DNA of 64,000 bases. Origin: Athalassotoga saccharophila. GTDB lineage: Bacteria; Thermotogota; Thermotogae; Mesoaciditogales; Mesoaciditogaceae. Under the pieces are notes generated by a model. That model worked only from the letters and a program-made list of their open reading frames with translations, had not been told where the DNA came from and did no database searches. Positions 9,120 through 16,937 of this stretch are shown in pieces. Within the stretch, counting starts at the first letter, position 1; every line of letters starts with the position of its first letter. The stretch lies in assembly GCF_009936215.1 (NCBI RefSeq), contig NZ_AP019551.1, positions 458,501 to 522,500 on the forward strand, written 5' to 3'. The translations under genes and the position numbers were made by a program.

Positions 9120-10019
9120 TTACTGGTTAAAGGCCTTCATAGCCTCATCTACACTTTTTCCCTCAACGGTTATATCGTATATCGCGTTACACATTCTTAT
9201 AGCCTCATCGAGTGGTTTTTGATGAATATTTCTCCCCGTTGCGTTTCCGGCCGCACCACTTATGAAGATCTGATCGTGAAGTCTTTGGAGAAAGGCCCTT
9301 ACGTCTATGCTTGGACCGCCGGCGCACAGCACCTTTGTCCTGCCCGCCGCCATAACGGCCTCTTTGAACATCTCGGCGACATTTCCTTCTTTGACCTCAG
9401 GATAATTAACCTTGACAAAATCGCTTCCCAACGCTGCCACAATGCCTGTTGCCCCCGCTATAAGGTGAGGATCGAGTTCATCGGCGATGGAGATACCGCG
9501 CGGATATGCCCATATAACCGTCACAAGACCATTTTCGTGGGCTTTGTACACGATTTGGGCTGCCTGTCTGAACATTTCGGCCTCGTATTTACTTCCCGGA
9601 TATATCGTATAACCGACTCCGAGTATCTTAAGACCGCTTTCCTTTTTGAATTTGACAACCTGATCGACATCGATCCATTGGTTACTGAATGGATCCATCT
9701 GATCCGCTTTGATCAAATTCGTCTTGGAGTTCAATTTGACAAGATAAGGAACCTCTCTGTAATCCATTCCATATCTCGATATCAATCCAAGTTGTGTTGC
9801 AAAAACACCTATCTTGGCCTTGCTTGCGATTCTAAAAAGGTGTTCAGGATCCGCGTCATCAGGTGCAATGCCTTTGCCAAAAAAATCCTTGTTAAGATGT
9901 TCTACCTTCTGATCGCCAGCAAACAACATCAGTCTTCCAACGCCATGGGTAATCTCTTCGTAATTTCTCGAATATTCGGCACGCTTATCCTTTGGGACAT
10001 CAAGAGGAATCTTTTCCAT
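9120..10019 (-). CDS. fbaB: Class I fructose-bisphosphate aldolase, archaeal/DhnA type
   Basis: A 299-residue Schiff-base aldolase of glycolysis and gluconeogenesis, which cleaves fructose 1,6-bisphosphate to dihydroxyacetone phosphate and glyceraldehyde 3-phosphate. Recognisable are GRLMLFAGDQKVEH near the N-terminus, the strand-end lysine in SDFVKVNYPE (proposed catalytic Lys) and the phosphate-binding KVLCAGGPSID. ATG at 10019 is chosen because AGAAGGAGGTG lies 8 bases upstream; the GTG three codons earlier is part of that ribosome site. The gene has its own promoter and is followed by the DUF1844 gene. Confidence 0.88.
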   Translation of the reverse strand: MEKIPLDVPKDKRAEYSRNYEEITHGVGRLMLFAGDQKVEHLNKDFFGKGIAPDDADPEHLFRIASKAKIGVFATQLGLISRYGMDYREVPYLVKLNSKTNLIKADQMDPFSNQWIDVDQVVKFKKESGLKILGVGYTIYPGSKYEAEMFRQAAQIVYKAHENGLVTVIWAYPRGISIADELDPHLIAGATGIVAALGSDFVKVNYPEVKEGNVAEMFKEAVMAAGRTKVLCAGGPSIDVRAFLQRLHDQIFISGAAGNATGRNIHQKPLDEAIRMCNAIYDITVEGKSVDEAMKAFNQ

Positions 10020-10056
10020 TACCTTCACCTCCTTCTAAAGATCACTTATCACTAAA

Positions 10057-10086
10057 ATTATATACCAAATCGTAATTTAACAGTAA
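10057..10086 (-). promoter_or_regulatory. Promoter of the aldolase operon
   Basis: On the minus strand, a perfect -10 box TATAAT (10062-10057) lies 18 bases after a weaker -35 TTACTG (10086-10081). The predicted start lies about 30 bases before the ATG at 10019. The rest of 10087-10183 shows no gene or clear structure. Confidence 0.6.
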
Positions 10087-10183
10087 AAGACTTTATTGAT
10101 TACGGAGCGTTACATGCCATATCTCTGTTTTTTCTATGTGACACGCGCTGTGCTGACACCTGCCGGAGCGATTCGGATACGGT

Positions 10184-11224
10184 TCAGTATATAACATTGT
10201 ATATCTTGGGGAAACGCTTTATAAAGATTCCCACCCCAAGCGCTACAAGTGATGAGACAAAGCCGGCGAAGATCTGAATGTAAAGGTTCGCACCCTTTGA
10301 GACATCAGCAAAGGGAAAAAAGGCCGCGAATGTGAGCCCTATTATCAAAATATGATCCGCGTATATATCAAATGAATGGTTCCCAAAGAGTGCGAGTACA
10401 CCGGAATATCTTTTTTCCTTTACAAGGTGGGACACCCATAAAAAGACTGGAAGTGAAAAGCAGTAAAAAAGGTATTCAAAAGGACCAAGGGCCGAGTATG
10501 ATTCGTAATCCTGTAAAAGTTTTGGAACGGTTATTATCATCGCAACGGATCCTGCATAGGAAAGCAGAAAACCAATCCATACCCAAAAAGATGGCTTTTT
10601 GAGCCATAAAAAGTCTCCATTTTGTGCAACGTACATTCCCCAAAGGTAAAAAAAGGCCCAGATCAAAGGATTTCGGTAAGTTATCGTCGAATTGACGATG
10701 GAATAATTCCAGTACTGGGGAATATAATACAATGCGGTAAAGAAAAGACCGGTTATCAGAGAGAATGCCATCAAATGTTTTAAATTCGTCTTGAAAATAA
10801 AAGGTGTTAAAACGTAAAAGATCAAAAGCACGAAGATAAAATAAAATGGAAGGTAGATAGTTGCGAAAAGATATCCGTAAATCAGGTTTGGAACGCTTAA
10901 CTGGTAAGATCCAGAAAGATAATTAGAAAGTCCTACTTGAATTAAAAGATAAATCGTAGACCATAAAAAATAAGGGGGAAGAAAGGTCTTGAGTTTTTTT
11001 GATACAAAATGAGAGGGCGATCTTTTGTAACTTCTGTATGCTAAGAATCCTGAAACAAAGAAAAAAATCACCACTACAGGTGTTCCTAAAGGGCCAAAAA
11101 AATAAAGCACATTCTGTATTTTTTCATCGTAAGTTTGAAAATTGTAAAAAATGGCATGAAAAAAGACGACCGTTAATATCCCGAACCCCTTTAAAAGATC
11201 GAATTCCTTTATTCTTTCATCCAT
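10184..11224 (-). CDS. Acyltransferase 3 family membrane protein
   Basis: A 346-residue protein with about ten hydrophobic helices. The N-terminus EFDLLKGFGILTVVFFHAIF matches the opening of acyltransferase family 3 (where a His in the first helix is catalytic), and VIFFFVSGFLAYRS is the second family hallmark. Such enzymes O-acylate envelope glycans or lipids. The ATG overlaps the end of the upstream nuclease gene by 8 bases and has no ribosome site of its own, so translation is probably coupled. The acceptor is unknown. Confidence 0.85.
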   Translation of the reverse strand: MDERIKEFDLLKGFGILTVVFFHAIFYNFQTYDEKIQNVLYFFGPLGTPVVVIFFFVSGFLAYRSYKRSPSHFVSKKLKTFLPPYFLWSTIYLLIQVGLSNYLSGSYQLSVPNLIYGYLFATIYLPFYFIFVLLIFYVLTPFIFKTNLKHLMAFSLITGLFFTALYYIPQYWNYSIVNSTITYRNPLIWAFFYLWGMYVAQNGDFLWLKKPSFWVWIGFLLSYAGSVAMIITVPKLLQDYESYSALGPFEYLFYCFSLPVFLWVSHLVKEKRYSGVLALFGNHSFDIYADHILIIGLTFAAFFPFADVSKGANLYIQIFAGFVSSLVALGVGIFIKRFPKIYNVIY

Positions 11225-12383
11225 TTTTCATACTGGCAAGCGCATCTTTTAAAACCTTCAATGCCCTGCAATCATCCTCGTTGTAGTTCAAAAGTTCCTG
11301 CATTGCCGAGTAATCCCTCTCTTTTCTCCACTTTGAAAGTGCCATCATGGCATTGTACCCGTTAAAATCTTTATTTCTCCAGTTAAATCCAAAGTTCCTC
11401 GCAACGTCTTTAAGAGAGTAAAATCTGACCGGCATCGTTACGCTATTCCTTATGGTGGAATAAAGGTCTACAAATCGTGGAAGCAAGAATTTTAGATCCG
11501 TATTCGATATCTTTCCAAATTTTTGCATAACATCTTTGTCAAACCTGTCATAGTGGTAGATGGGAGCATCGGGATAAAGGGATAACATTTTTATAAAATC
11601 GAACCATTCATTCCAGTTCTCGTTGCTAAGCATAAAATGATGGTAAGTATCATCGACCAAAAGTCCAAAAAGGTAAAGATCCTCATCGTCCTTTTCCACA
11701 TCAAAGAAATACTCATGATCTGAATGAGGAAGGATCACTCTCTTTACCATTATGGGTTTGTGATCTTTAAGGGACTTTGCTTGCTTTACAATCGAATTTG
11801 CCTCATCCAAACTTATGCCCACATATTTTGCTATCTCGTAAGGGTTGGCATTTGAAAGAGAATCAACGTCTTTGAATCCGGCCTTGATGAGAACTTTCTT
11901 TCTTTTCTCTCCCACACCATTTATGAGAGATAGATCCTCCTCTTTTTGACTTAAATCAAGGCATTCTTTGTAAAATGGGCATTCCTTACATTCGTAACCA
12001 AAGGAAGGCTTTGGAGGGGAAGCATTTTCAAAAGTCTCTTTCATAACATCGATCATCATTGAAATGAGTTCATCTCGAGGTTTTACAAATTTTTCGCCCC
12101 TCAAAAACTCGATCTTAACCTGCGCATCTTCTCCCCTAAGATGAAGAACAAAGTACAAAAATGAAGACTCAATTATGTGCCTTTCTCTTACATTCTTGGA
12201 CGTTCTGCGCAGTATAAATGTGCTTTGTCCATTTTCTTCGCGTTCTTCATCTGCAAAAGCGATGAGACGAAACCCTTTGTATTCGGCTTGGATGCCATTA
12301 GAATTTTGAATTTGATCTTTGAGAAGATAGGCTTTTCTGTGACAGGTGTAAAAGGTTGTAAAAAAATCCTGACTTATATCCAT
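11217..12383 (-). CDS. TM0106-type RecB-like nuclease with RNase H-like domain
   Basis: The 388-residue protein has an N-terminal RecB/Cas4-like part with cysteines that could hold an iron-sulfur cluster (C14 in TCHRK; then the cluster YECKECPFYKEC near residues 130-141). A helix-hairpin-helix follows (INGVGEKRKKVLIKAGFKDV), then a C-terminal RNase H-like exonuclease domain with FFDVEKDDED, HYDRFD and NEDDCRAL carrying the acidic residues. This order matches the putative RecB-family nuclease TM0106 group. DNA repair or processing is the plausible role; it is not experimentally defined. It shares an operon with the acyltransferase and probably with yhhQ (1-base gap). Confidence 0.8.
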   Translation of the reverse strand: MDISQDFFTTFYTCHRKAYLLKDQIQNSNGIQAEYKGFRLIAFADEEREENGQSTFILRRTSKNVRERHIIESSFLYFVLHLRGEDAQVKIEFLRGEKFVKPRDELISMMIDVMKETFENASPPKPSFGYECKECPFYKECLDLSQKEEDLSLINGVGEKRKKVLIKAGFKDVDSLSNANPYEIAKYVGISLDEANSIVKQAKSLKDHKPIMVKRVILPHSDHEYFFDVEKDDEDLYLFGLLVDDTYHHFMLSNENWNEWFDFIKMLSLYPDAPIYHYDRFDKDVMQKFGKISNTDLKFLLPRFVDLYSTIRNSVTMPVRFYSLKDVARNFGFNWRNKDFNGYNAMMALSKWRKERDYSAMQELLNYNEDDCRALKVLKDALASMKNG

Positions 12384-12384
12384 T

Positions 12385-13071
12385 TTAAAAATCCTCTTTT
12401 GAAATGACGGGACTATACCTCTCTCCGTAATCGTAAGTGTCGATTTTCTCTATCTGCTTTATCTTAAAGACGATAAGATACGTTAACGGAGTGGCAATTG
12501 TCTCATAGGCAACCTTGAAGATGTACTGGGCAAGGATAAGAAAAAGCAACTCTTTAAGATCCATAAGACCAGCAAAGGTTCCTGTGATGAATATCAGAGT
12601 ATCTGCGCCTTCACCTATGACAGTTGATCCTATGGTCCTTGTCCAGAGGAACTTTCCTTTAGTCAGTATTTTCATTCTGCTCATGACGACGGAATTAAGG
12701 TATTCTCCGATGAAATACGCGATAACGGAAGAAATCACAGACCTTGGAGCAAGGCCAAGGACGATCGAATAGGAATTTGCCTGAGACTGCCACCATACCG
12801 GCGCTGGAAGGGCATTTATCAAAAGAAAGAAAAAGGCCATGAACAAATTGGCTCCGAGGCCAAGCCATATGACAAGTCTCGATCTTCTAAATCCGTAAAC
12901 CTCGGTCAAAATGTCTCCGAATATATAAGATACGGGAAAGATCAAAACGGCCCCTGGCAATACGATTCCCCAGAAGTTCACAAGCCTTCCTGCCGTAACA
13001 TTTGCTATTATAAGGCACGTAACAAAGGCAACGGCCAGAAAAACATATAGAGGCGTTATCTTTCTTTCCAA
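12385..13071 (-). CDS. yhhQ: Queuosine precursor transporter (YhhQ/VUT family)
   Basis: A 228-residue membrane protein with six or so hydrophobic helices. The FPVSYIFGDILTEVYGFRRSR segment and the later IGEGADTLIFITGTF and QYIFKVAYETIATP segments are the family signature. The studied E. coli homologue imports the queuosine precursors preQ0 and preQ1. It abuts queF and lies near queD, which supports this substrate. queC and queE, needed to make preQ0 from scratch, are not in the window, so salvage may matter in this organism. Confidence 0.9.
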   Translation of the reverse strand: MERKITPLYVFLAVAFVTCLIIANVTAGRLVNFWGIVLPGAVLIFPVSYIFGDILTEVYGFRRSRLVIWLGLGANLFMAFFFLLINALPAPVWWQSQANSYSIVLGLAPRSVISSVIAYFIGEYLNSVVMSRMKILTKGKFLWTRTIGSTVIGEGADTLIFITGTFAGLMDLKELLFLILAQYIFKVAYETIATPLTYLIVFKIKQIEKIDTYDYGERYSPVISKEDF

Positions 13072-13464
13072 CTATCTTTCACCCTTTTCTATAATCGTTG
13101 TGGCATCTATTCCACCGCGAGTTTTGTAAACGACAGTTATCTTCATCCAGATAGGCTTTAGAAGTTCAAAAAGATCGTCAAAGATCCTTTGCGTGGCCTT
13201 TTCCTGGTAAATTCCAACATTTCTAAAGGATACGAAATAATACTTCAAGGACTTTAACTCTATTATTTTGTCAGAAGGAATGTACTCTATCGTAACCTTA
13301 CCTATATCGGGAAGACCGGAAAAAGGACAAACTGCCGAAAATTCATCCGTTTCGTACCTGACGAATTCTCTTTCTTTATTATGAAAATCTATAGTCTCAA
13401 GGATGCCGGTCTCTATGGCATCTTCTCCAAGAAAAGAAAAGGTCTTTCCTTCGGCCTTTGGCAT
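13072..13464 (-). CDS. queF: NADPH-dependent 7-cyano-7-deazaguanine reductase QueF
   Basis: A 130-residue unimodular QueF, which reduces preQ0 to preQ1 for queuosine in tRNA. The active-site cysteine lies in [12 protein letters not shown], and the family motif with [29 protein letters not shown] is well kept. ATG at 13464 is chosen (GGGAGATG 8 bases upstream); a longer frame reaching 13545 runs into the intergenic region. A TATAAT-like box lies just upstream, within the queD-queF gap, so queF may have a promoter in addition to readthrough from queD. Confidence 0.95.
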   Translation of the reverse strand: MPKAEGKTFSFLGEDAIETGILETIDFHNKEREFVRYETDEFSAVCPFSGLPDIGKVTIEYIPSDKIIELKSLKYYFVSFRNVGIYQEKATQRIFDDLFELLKPIWMKITVVYKTRGGIDATTIIEKGER

Positions 13465-13552
13465 TCTATCATCTCCCAAAAAGATTATATACCAAACAAA
13501 GTTCAAATTCAGAATGATCGGCAGGTGATTTGGCACATAGTACATGCATCGA

Positions 13553-13915
13553 TTATTCTTCTTGTCCTTTGTAGGTTACAAACGCACTTTCAGTCTCCCA
13601 AAGGTCTACCGAATACAATCTGTAATTCGGACCTTTTAGAGGTGTCTCGAGCACCTTCCATATCCACATCGCTATGTTCTCGGCAGATGGCTGGGTAATT
13701 ATCTCATTTATGTAATTGTGATCGAGTCTTGATATGACAAGATCATTTACGATTCTTTTGAGTTCGGCAAAATCGATGATCATTCCTTCATCGTCAGGCT
13801 TTCCCTCTAATGTAACTCTTAATTTGTAAGTATGACCGTGAAGTTTTTCACACTTTCCGTGATAGTTAACAAGGTTATGTGCGGCATCAAATTTGAATTC
13901 CTTTGAAATCAACAA
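13553..13915 (-). CDS. queD: 6-carboxytetrahydropterin synthase QueD
   Basis: A 120-residue enzyme of the 6-pyruvoyltetrahydropterin synthase fold. It makes 6-carboxy-5,6,7,8-tetrahydropterin from dihydroneopterin triphosphate, the first committed step of 7-deazaguanine synthesis. Zinc histidines appear in FDAAHNL and in [11 protein letters not shown], whose cysteine is catalytic. LDHNYINE supplies the other catalytic residues. It heads the queD-queF-yhhQ group, 88 bases before queF. Confidence 0.95.
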   Translation of the reverse strand: MLISKEFKFDAAHNLVNYHGKCEKLHGHTYKLRVTLEGKPDDEGMIIDFAELKRIVNDLVISRLDHNYINEIITQPSAENIAMWIWKVLETPLKGPNYRLYSVDLWETESAFVTYKGQEE

Positions 13916-13933
13916 ATTACCACCCCATTAGGT

Positions 13934-14275
13934 TTAATCATTGAACCACTCTTTTTTGATGTGGATAAACCTTTTTCCAAAGAAAATCTGCAATCCTATT
14001 CCTATAAGATAGGAGGCCACAAATCCCAAAAACAACTGGCTGAAAGACGCATTTATTCCAAAAAGTTTAAAGGCCCTTAAAAATAGAAAGATACCAAAGA
14101 GCAAACTTCCAACTCCTATGAGCCTTCTTCCAACGAGTTCCCTTAGTCCTTCGAAGCAGAAAAGAATGGCAAAGAATATGCCAATTATGAAGCCGAAGGT
14201 AAGGTTCATGAATCCAAAGACTCCAAGAAAGGCAAGAACTCCCAAAAGAATCAAAAACACGGCAAATGCTTTCAT
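13934..14275 (-). CDS. Small four-helix membrane protein
   Basis: A 113-residue protein made of about four hydrophobic helices with a short charged tail (KRFIHIKKEWFND). The layout resembles the N-terminal membrane part of LiaF-like stress proteins, which occur with DUF4097/DUF2089 genes. It is one base from the MFS gene and ends the operon that starts at 16826. No catalytic motif is seen. Confidence 0.6.
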   Translation of the reverse strand: MKAFAVFLILLGVLAFLGVFGFMNLTFGFIIGIFFAILFCFEGLRELVGRRLIGVGSLLFGIFLFLRAFKLFGINASFSQLFLGFVASYLIGIGLQIFFGKRFIHIKKEWFND

Positions 14276-14276
14276 T

Positions 14277-15503
14277 TTAAACCTCCTTTACACCCGGTAC
14301 GAGATAGAACAAAAACGAGCAAATCGTTACAACGCTTCCTAAAACCGTGAAGATCAGAAAATTCGAAAAGGAAGCGGACAAAAATCCTACAACTGAAAGA
14401 GAAATGGGCTGGAAGATCGTCTCAAAGGTTAACATAACGCTAAAGACCCTTCCTCTCTTTTCATCTGGCACTAACCTTTGTATTATAACCTGAAAGAGCA
14501 CATTAACAAAAGCGAGTGCAAAACCTATCAAAAGTGCTACTATCAAAAAGGCAATCAAGTTAGGAGCGACTCCGAACATGGCATAAAGTATTCCCGTCGA
14601 TACCGCCCCAAGTATTATGAAATTGTGCTTTACATTTATCTCGGGAATTATCGAAAGTACAACTGATCCGATCATCATCCCTATGGCAAAGGCGCTGAAT
14701 GTATAGCCGAGTTCAAGTGCACCAAGATGGTATACCTCCTTTATCTGCTTTGCTATGAGTATATCGATCGGAGAAAAGGCAAAGTTCAAAACTGAAACGA
14801 TGATCATCGACCAAAAGATCAATTTTTGATCGTAGAGAAATTTGAATCCATCCTTGAAATCCGAAAAGAAAGAACTGTCTTTATTCCTTGAAATTGACTG
14901 TTTGAAATTTATAAAGATCTCGGTGCCGGCAGATATTATAAAGGAAAAACCATTAAGCATGAAGACAAAAAATGGCCCAAAGAAACCTACAAGAAGGCCT
15001 CCAATGGCAGGACCTATTATTTGAGTGAATTGCATTCCGGTCTGGTAAAGGCTGTTTGCACGGGTCAAATTTTTGTCCGGTACGATGTTTGGTATGGTGG
15101 ATTGAATGGCGGGATTAAAAAACGCACTGCCTATGCCCATTAACGCGGAGATAAGGTATATCAAAATTGCGGTCAAAGTATTCGTGTACGCAAGATAGGC
15201 CATCCACAAAATCAAAAGTCCTCTCAAAAAATCGGAAAGTATGACGATCGATTTTCTGCTTACCCTATCGTTAAGAACTCCAGCAAACGGGCCTATGACC
15301 GCCATTGGAATCACGCTGAAGGTAAACATCAACCCCATAACAACGCCAGATTGTGAACTTGAAAAATGGTTCATTACCCACCACATGACCGCGATGTATT
15401 GAATTGAATTTCCAATCGATGAAACTACCTGTCCCGACCACAAAAGTATAAAATCCTTGTTAAAAAGGCCTTTTTCTGTGATGACCTTTTGATCCATATT
15501 CAT
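14277..15503 (-). CDS. MFS efflux transporter (MFS_3/EntS-like)
   Basis: A 408-residue transporter with twelve predicted helices. The opening FILLWSGQVVSSIGNSIQYIAVMWWV and the loop AGVLNDRVSRKSIVILSDFLRG are typical of the MFS_3 group (macrolide or siderophore exporters). Residues about 190-215 form the central cytoplasmic loop. It overlaps the DUF4097 gene by 4 bases (ATGA type), so the two are translationally coupled. That linkage suggests envelope-stress or drug efflux, but the substrate is unknown. Confidence 0.88.
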   Translation of the reverse strand: MNMDQKVITEKGLFNKDFILLWSGQVVSSIGNSIQYIAVMWWVMNHFSSSQSGVVMGLMFTFSVIPMAVIGPFAGVLNDRVSRKSIVILSDFLRGLLILWMAYLAYTNTLTAILIYLISALMGIGSAFFNPAIQSTIPNIVPDKNLTRANSLYQTGMQFTQIIGPAIGGLLVGFFGPFFVFMLNGFSFIISAGTEIFINFKQSISRNKDSSFFSDFKDGFKFLYDQKLIFWSMIIVSVLNFAFSPIDILIAKQIKEVYHLGALELGYTFSAFAIGMMIGSVVLSIIPEINVKHNFIILGAVSTGILYAMFGVAPNLIAFLIVALLIGFALAFVNVLFQVIIQRLVPDEKRGRVFSVMLTFETIFQPISLSVVGFLSASFSNFLIFTVLGSVVTICSFLFYLVPGVKEV

Positions 15504-16456
15504 TTACCTGATAAAAACTCTTCTATCTTCTCTTTGCTGTAGCCGAGAGTCTCCATCAATTCCCTTATTTCGTCCTTCGTCGCTCTTTTAGATTTTAAAA
15601 TTTCCTCAAAAATTTTCAACCTTTCATCATCTTTTGAGTTTACAATATCAAATCCGAACTCCAAATGCGCATCTCCAGAAATGCTTTTGAACTTCAACGT
15701 TGACGATGGCTTGCCGACATCAAATGAACCTTTGACGATTCCCTTTACCTTCACATCGGATCTTATGTTCCCGCTTACAGTGTCAATTTCGACGTGGGTG
15801 TTCGGCCTTGATTTAAAAGAAATGGAAAAATCTCCCGATATCGTTCTAACATCTAAAGTTTCAAAATCAGGATCCATTCCCGTGATCTTTATGTCTGAAG
15901 AGGTAGTTTTTATAATTCCCAACCTGAATGAAGGATTTGAAAATTCAAGATCTCCCGATATCGACTGAACATCTATTTTTTCTATTCTTGACGATCCTCT
16001 GAAATTCAAATTGCCAGATGTGGTCTTGACAAAAAGATTTTTGACTTTCGAATCGATTTCTATCTCTCCCGAAACAGACGAGATCCTCAATTCGTCAAAG
16101 GAAAGGCCGTTAATGGAAAGATCACCAGATGTCGTATCTATTCCCGTTGAAAGATCGTCTGGAATTTTTAAATAAACATCCTCGATCTCAAGTCCTCCGA
16201 ATTTCATAAATCCAAAGGCAAAAAATCCATCTGGGAAAAACTGCGAATGTGGAAAAAGATCTAATTCGAATCTTTCTCCTTCTTTTCTTACCTTGGGTTC
16301 ATATTCTTCGATATCCTTTTTGAATCCCGAAAGTTCAACCTCTAATGATATCTTTCTTTCCACATTGCGAACAATTTTTACATCTGGCGAGATTGAATGT
16401 ACAAAAACCTTTTTGACCTGGGATATATCCCATTCAAATTTTTTGGCTTCCCTCAT
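15500..16456 (-). CDS. DUF4097 beta-helix repeat protein
   Basis: The 318-residue protein has a repeated T(V/T)SGD/N motif (IDTTSGDLSI, SSVSGEIEI, KTTSGNLNF, QSISGDLEF, RTISGDFSI, DTVSGNIRS, KSISGDAHLEF) about every 20 residues from 105 to 270. This is typical of the DUF4097 right-handed beta structure. A short helical tail follows (ATKDEIRELMETLGYSKEKIEEFL). There is no signal peptide, so it is probably cytoplasmic. It overlaps the DUF2089 gene upstream by 23 bases; that pairing recurs in bacteria and suggests a sensor or stress function. Confidence 0.85.
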   Translation of the reverse strand: MREAKKFEWDISQVKKVFVHSISPDVKIVRNVERKISLEVELSGFKKDIEEYEPKVRKEGERFELDLFPHSQFFPDGFFAFGFMKFGGLEIEDVYLKIPDDLSTGIDTTSGDLSINGLSFDELRISSVSGEIEIDSKVKNLFVKTTSGNLNFRGSSRIEKIDVQSISGDLEFSNPSFRLGIIKTTSSDIKITGMDPDFETLDVRTISGDFSISFKSRPNTHVEIDTVSGNIRSDVKVKGIVKGSFDVGKPSSTLKFKSISGDAHLEFGFDIVNSKDDERLKIFEEILKSKRATKDEIRELMETLGYSKEKIEEFLSGK

Positions 16457-16826
16457 CTTTTCCTCCTTTCAATTTCGAAATTGCCGTCGAAACATCTATC
16501 TCTCCATTTTTTAGTTTTTCAAGAATATCCCTTTCATTTTCCTTCACTTCATCTTCCACATCATATCCAAGAGTTTTCACGATCTCGTTTAACTTATTCC
16601 TCGCAGTTGGATAGGAAATATCGAGTTCTTTCTGAACTTCACTGAGATTCCCCTTGTGTTTTAGAAAAATCTTTACGAATTTCATCTGTTCTTCTGAAAG
16701 ATTGAAGAATTCATCAAGAACGAATTGACCCGTTACTCCTGTCCCGCACACGGGACATTTCAGAGCGACTACATCCATTTTGTGACCGCAATAAGGACAC
16801 CGACTTACCACAGATATTTTGATCAC
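16434..16826 (-). CDS. DUF2089 zinc-ribbon transcriptional regulator
   Basis: The 130-residue protein starts with a zinc ribbon (CPYCGHKMDVVALKCPVCG, two CxxC knuckles). A helix-turn-helix follows (FLKHKGNLSEVQKELDISYPTARNKLNEIV) and then a short SHOCT-like end (LEKLKNGEIDVSTAISKLKGG). It probably regulates its own operon. The start is uncertain: the GTG at 16826 overlaps the AAGGAGGTGATC ribosome site, while the next in-frame GTG (residue 6) is about 14 bases from it. It is the first gene of a four-gene unit: DUF2089, DUF4097, MFS, membrane protein. Confidence 0.82.
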   Translation of the reverse strand: MIKISVVSRCPYCGHKMDVVALKCPVCGTGVTGQFVLDEFFNLSEEQMKFVKIFLKHKGNLSEVQKELDISYPTARNKLNEIVKTLGYDVEDEVKENERDILEKLKNGEIDVSTAISKLKGGKDEGSQKI

Positions 16827-16864
16827 CTCCTTAAAATTTTTAATTTTAAAATCAATTTTATTTA

Positions 16865-16893
16865 ATTATAAATCAAAAATTTTTAAATGTCAA
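16865..16893 (-). promoter_or_regulatory. Perfect consensus promoter of the DUF2089 operon
   Basis: On the minus strand, TTGACA (16893-16888), a 17-base spacer and TATAAT (16870-16865) match the sigma-70-type consensus exactly. The predicted start is about 30 bases before the first codon. The region between promoter and gene is extremely A/T-rich, which is favourable for a strong or regulated promoter. Confidence 0.9.
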
Positions 16894-16900
16894 CAAAAAA

Positions 16901-16926
16901 ATAAATGCCCCTTCGGGGGCATTTAT
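16901..16926 (-). terminator. Terminator of the heat-shock operon
   Basis: ATAAATGCCCC-ttcg-GGGGCATTTAT, an 11-pair stem with a stable tetraloop, is followed on the minus strand by T residues. It lies 11 bases after the Clp gene stop. The TTGACA of the next promoter begins 7 bases beyond, so termination and re-initiation are back to back. Confidence 0.92.
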
Positions 16927-16937
16927 TCGAATAGAGT

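Noticed and set aside
13465..13552. preQ1 riboswitch before queF
   Set aside because: No adenine-rich tail pairing with a C-rich loop in the class I or class II pattern; the gap is short and looks like an ordinary promoter and ribosome site.
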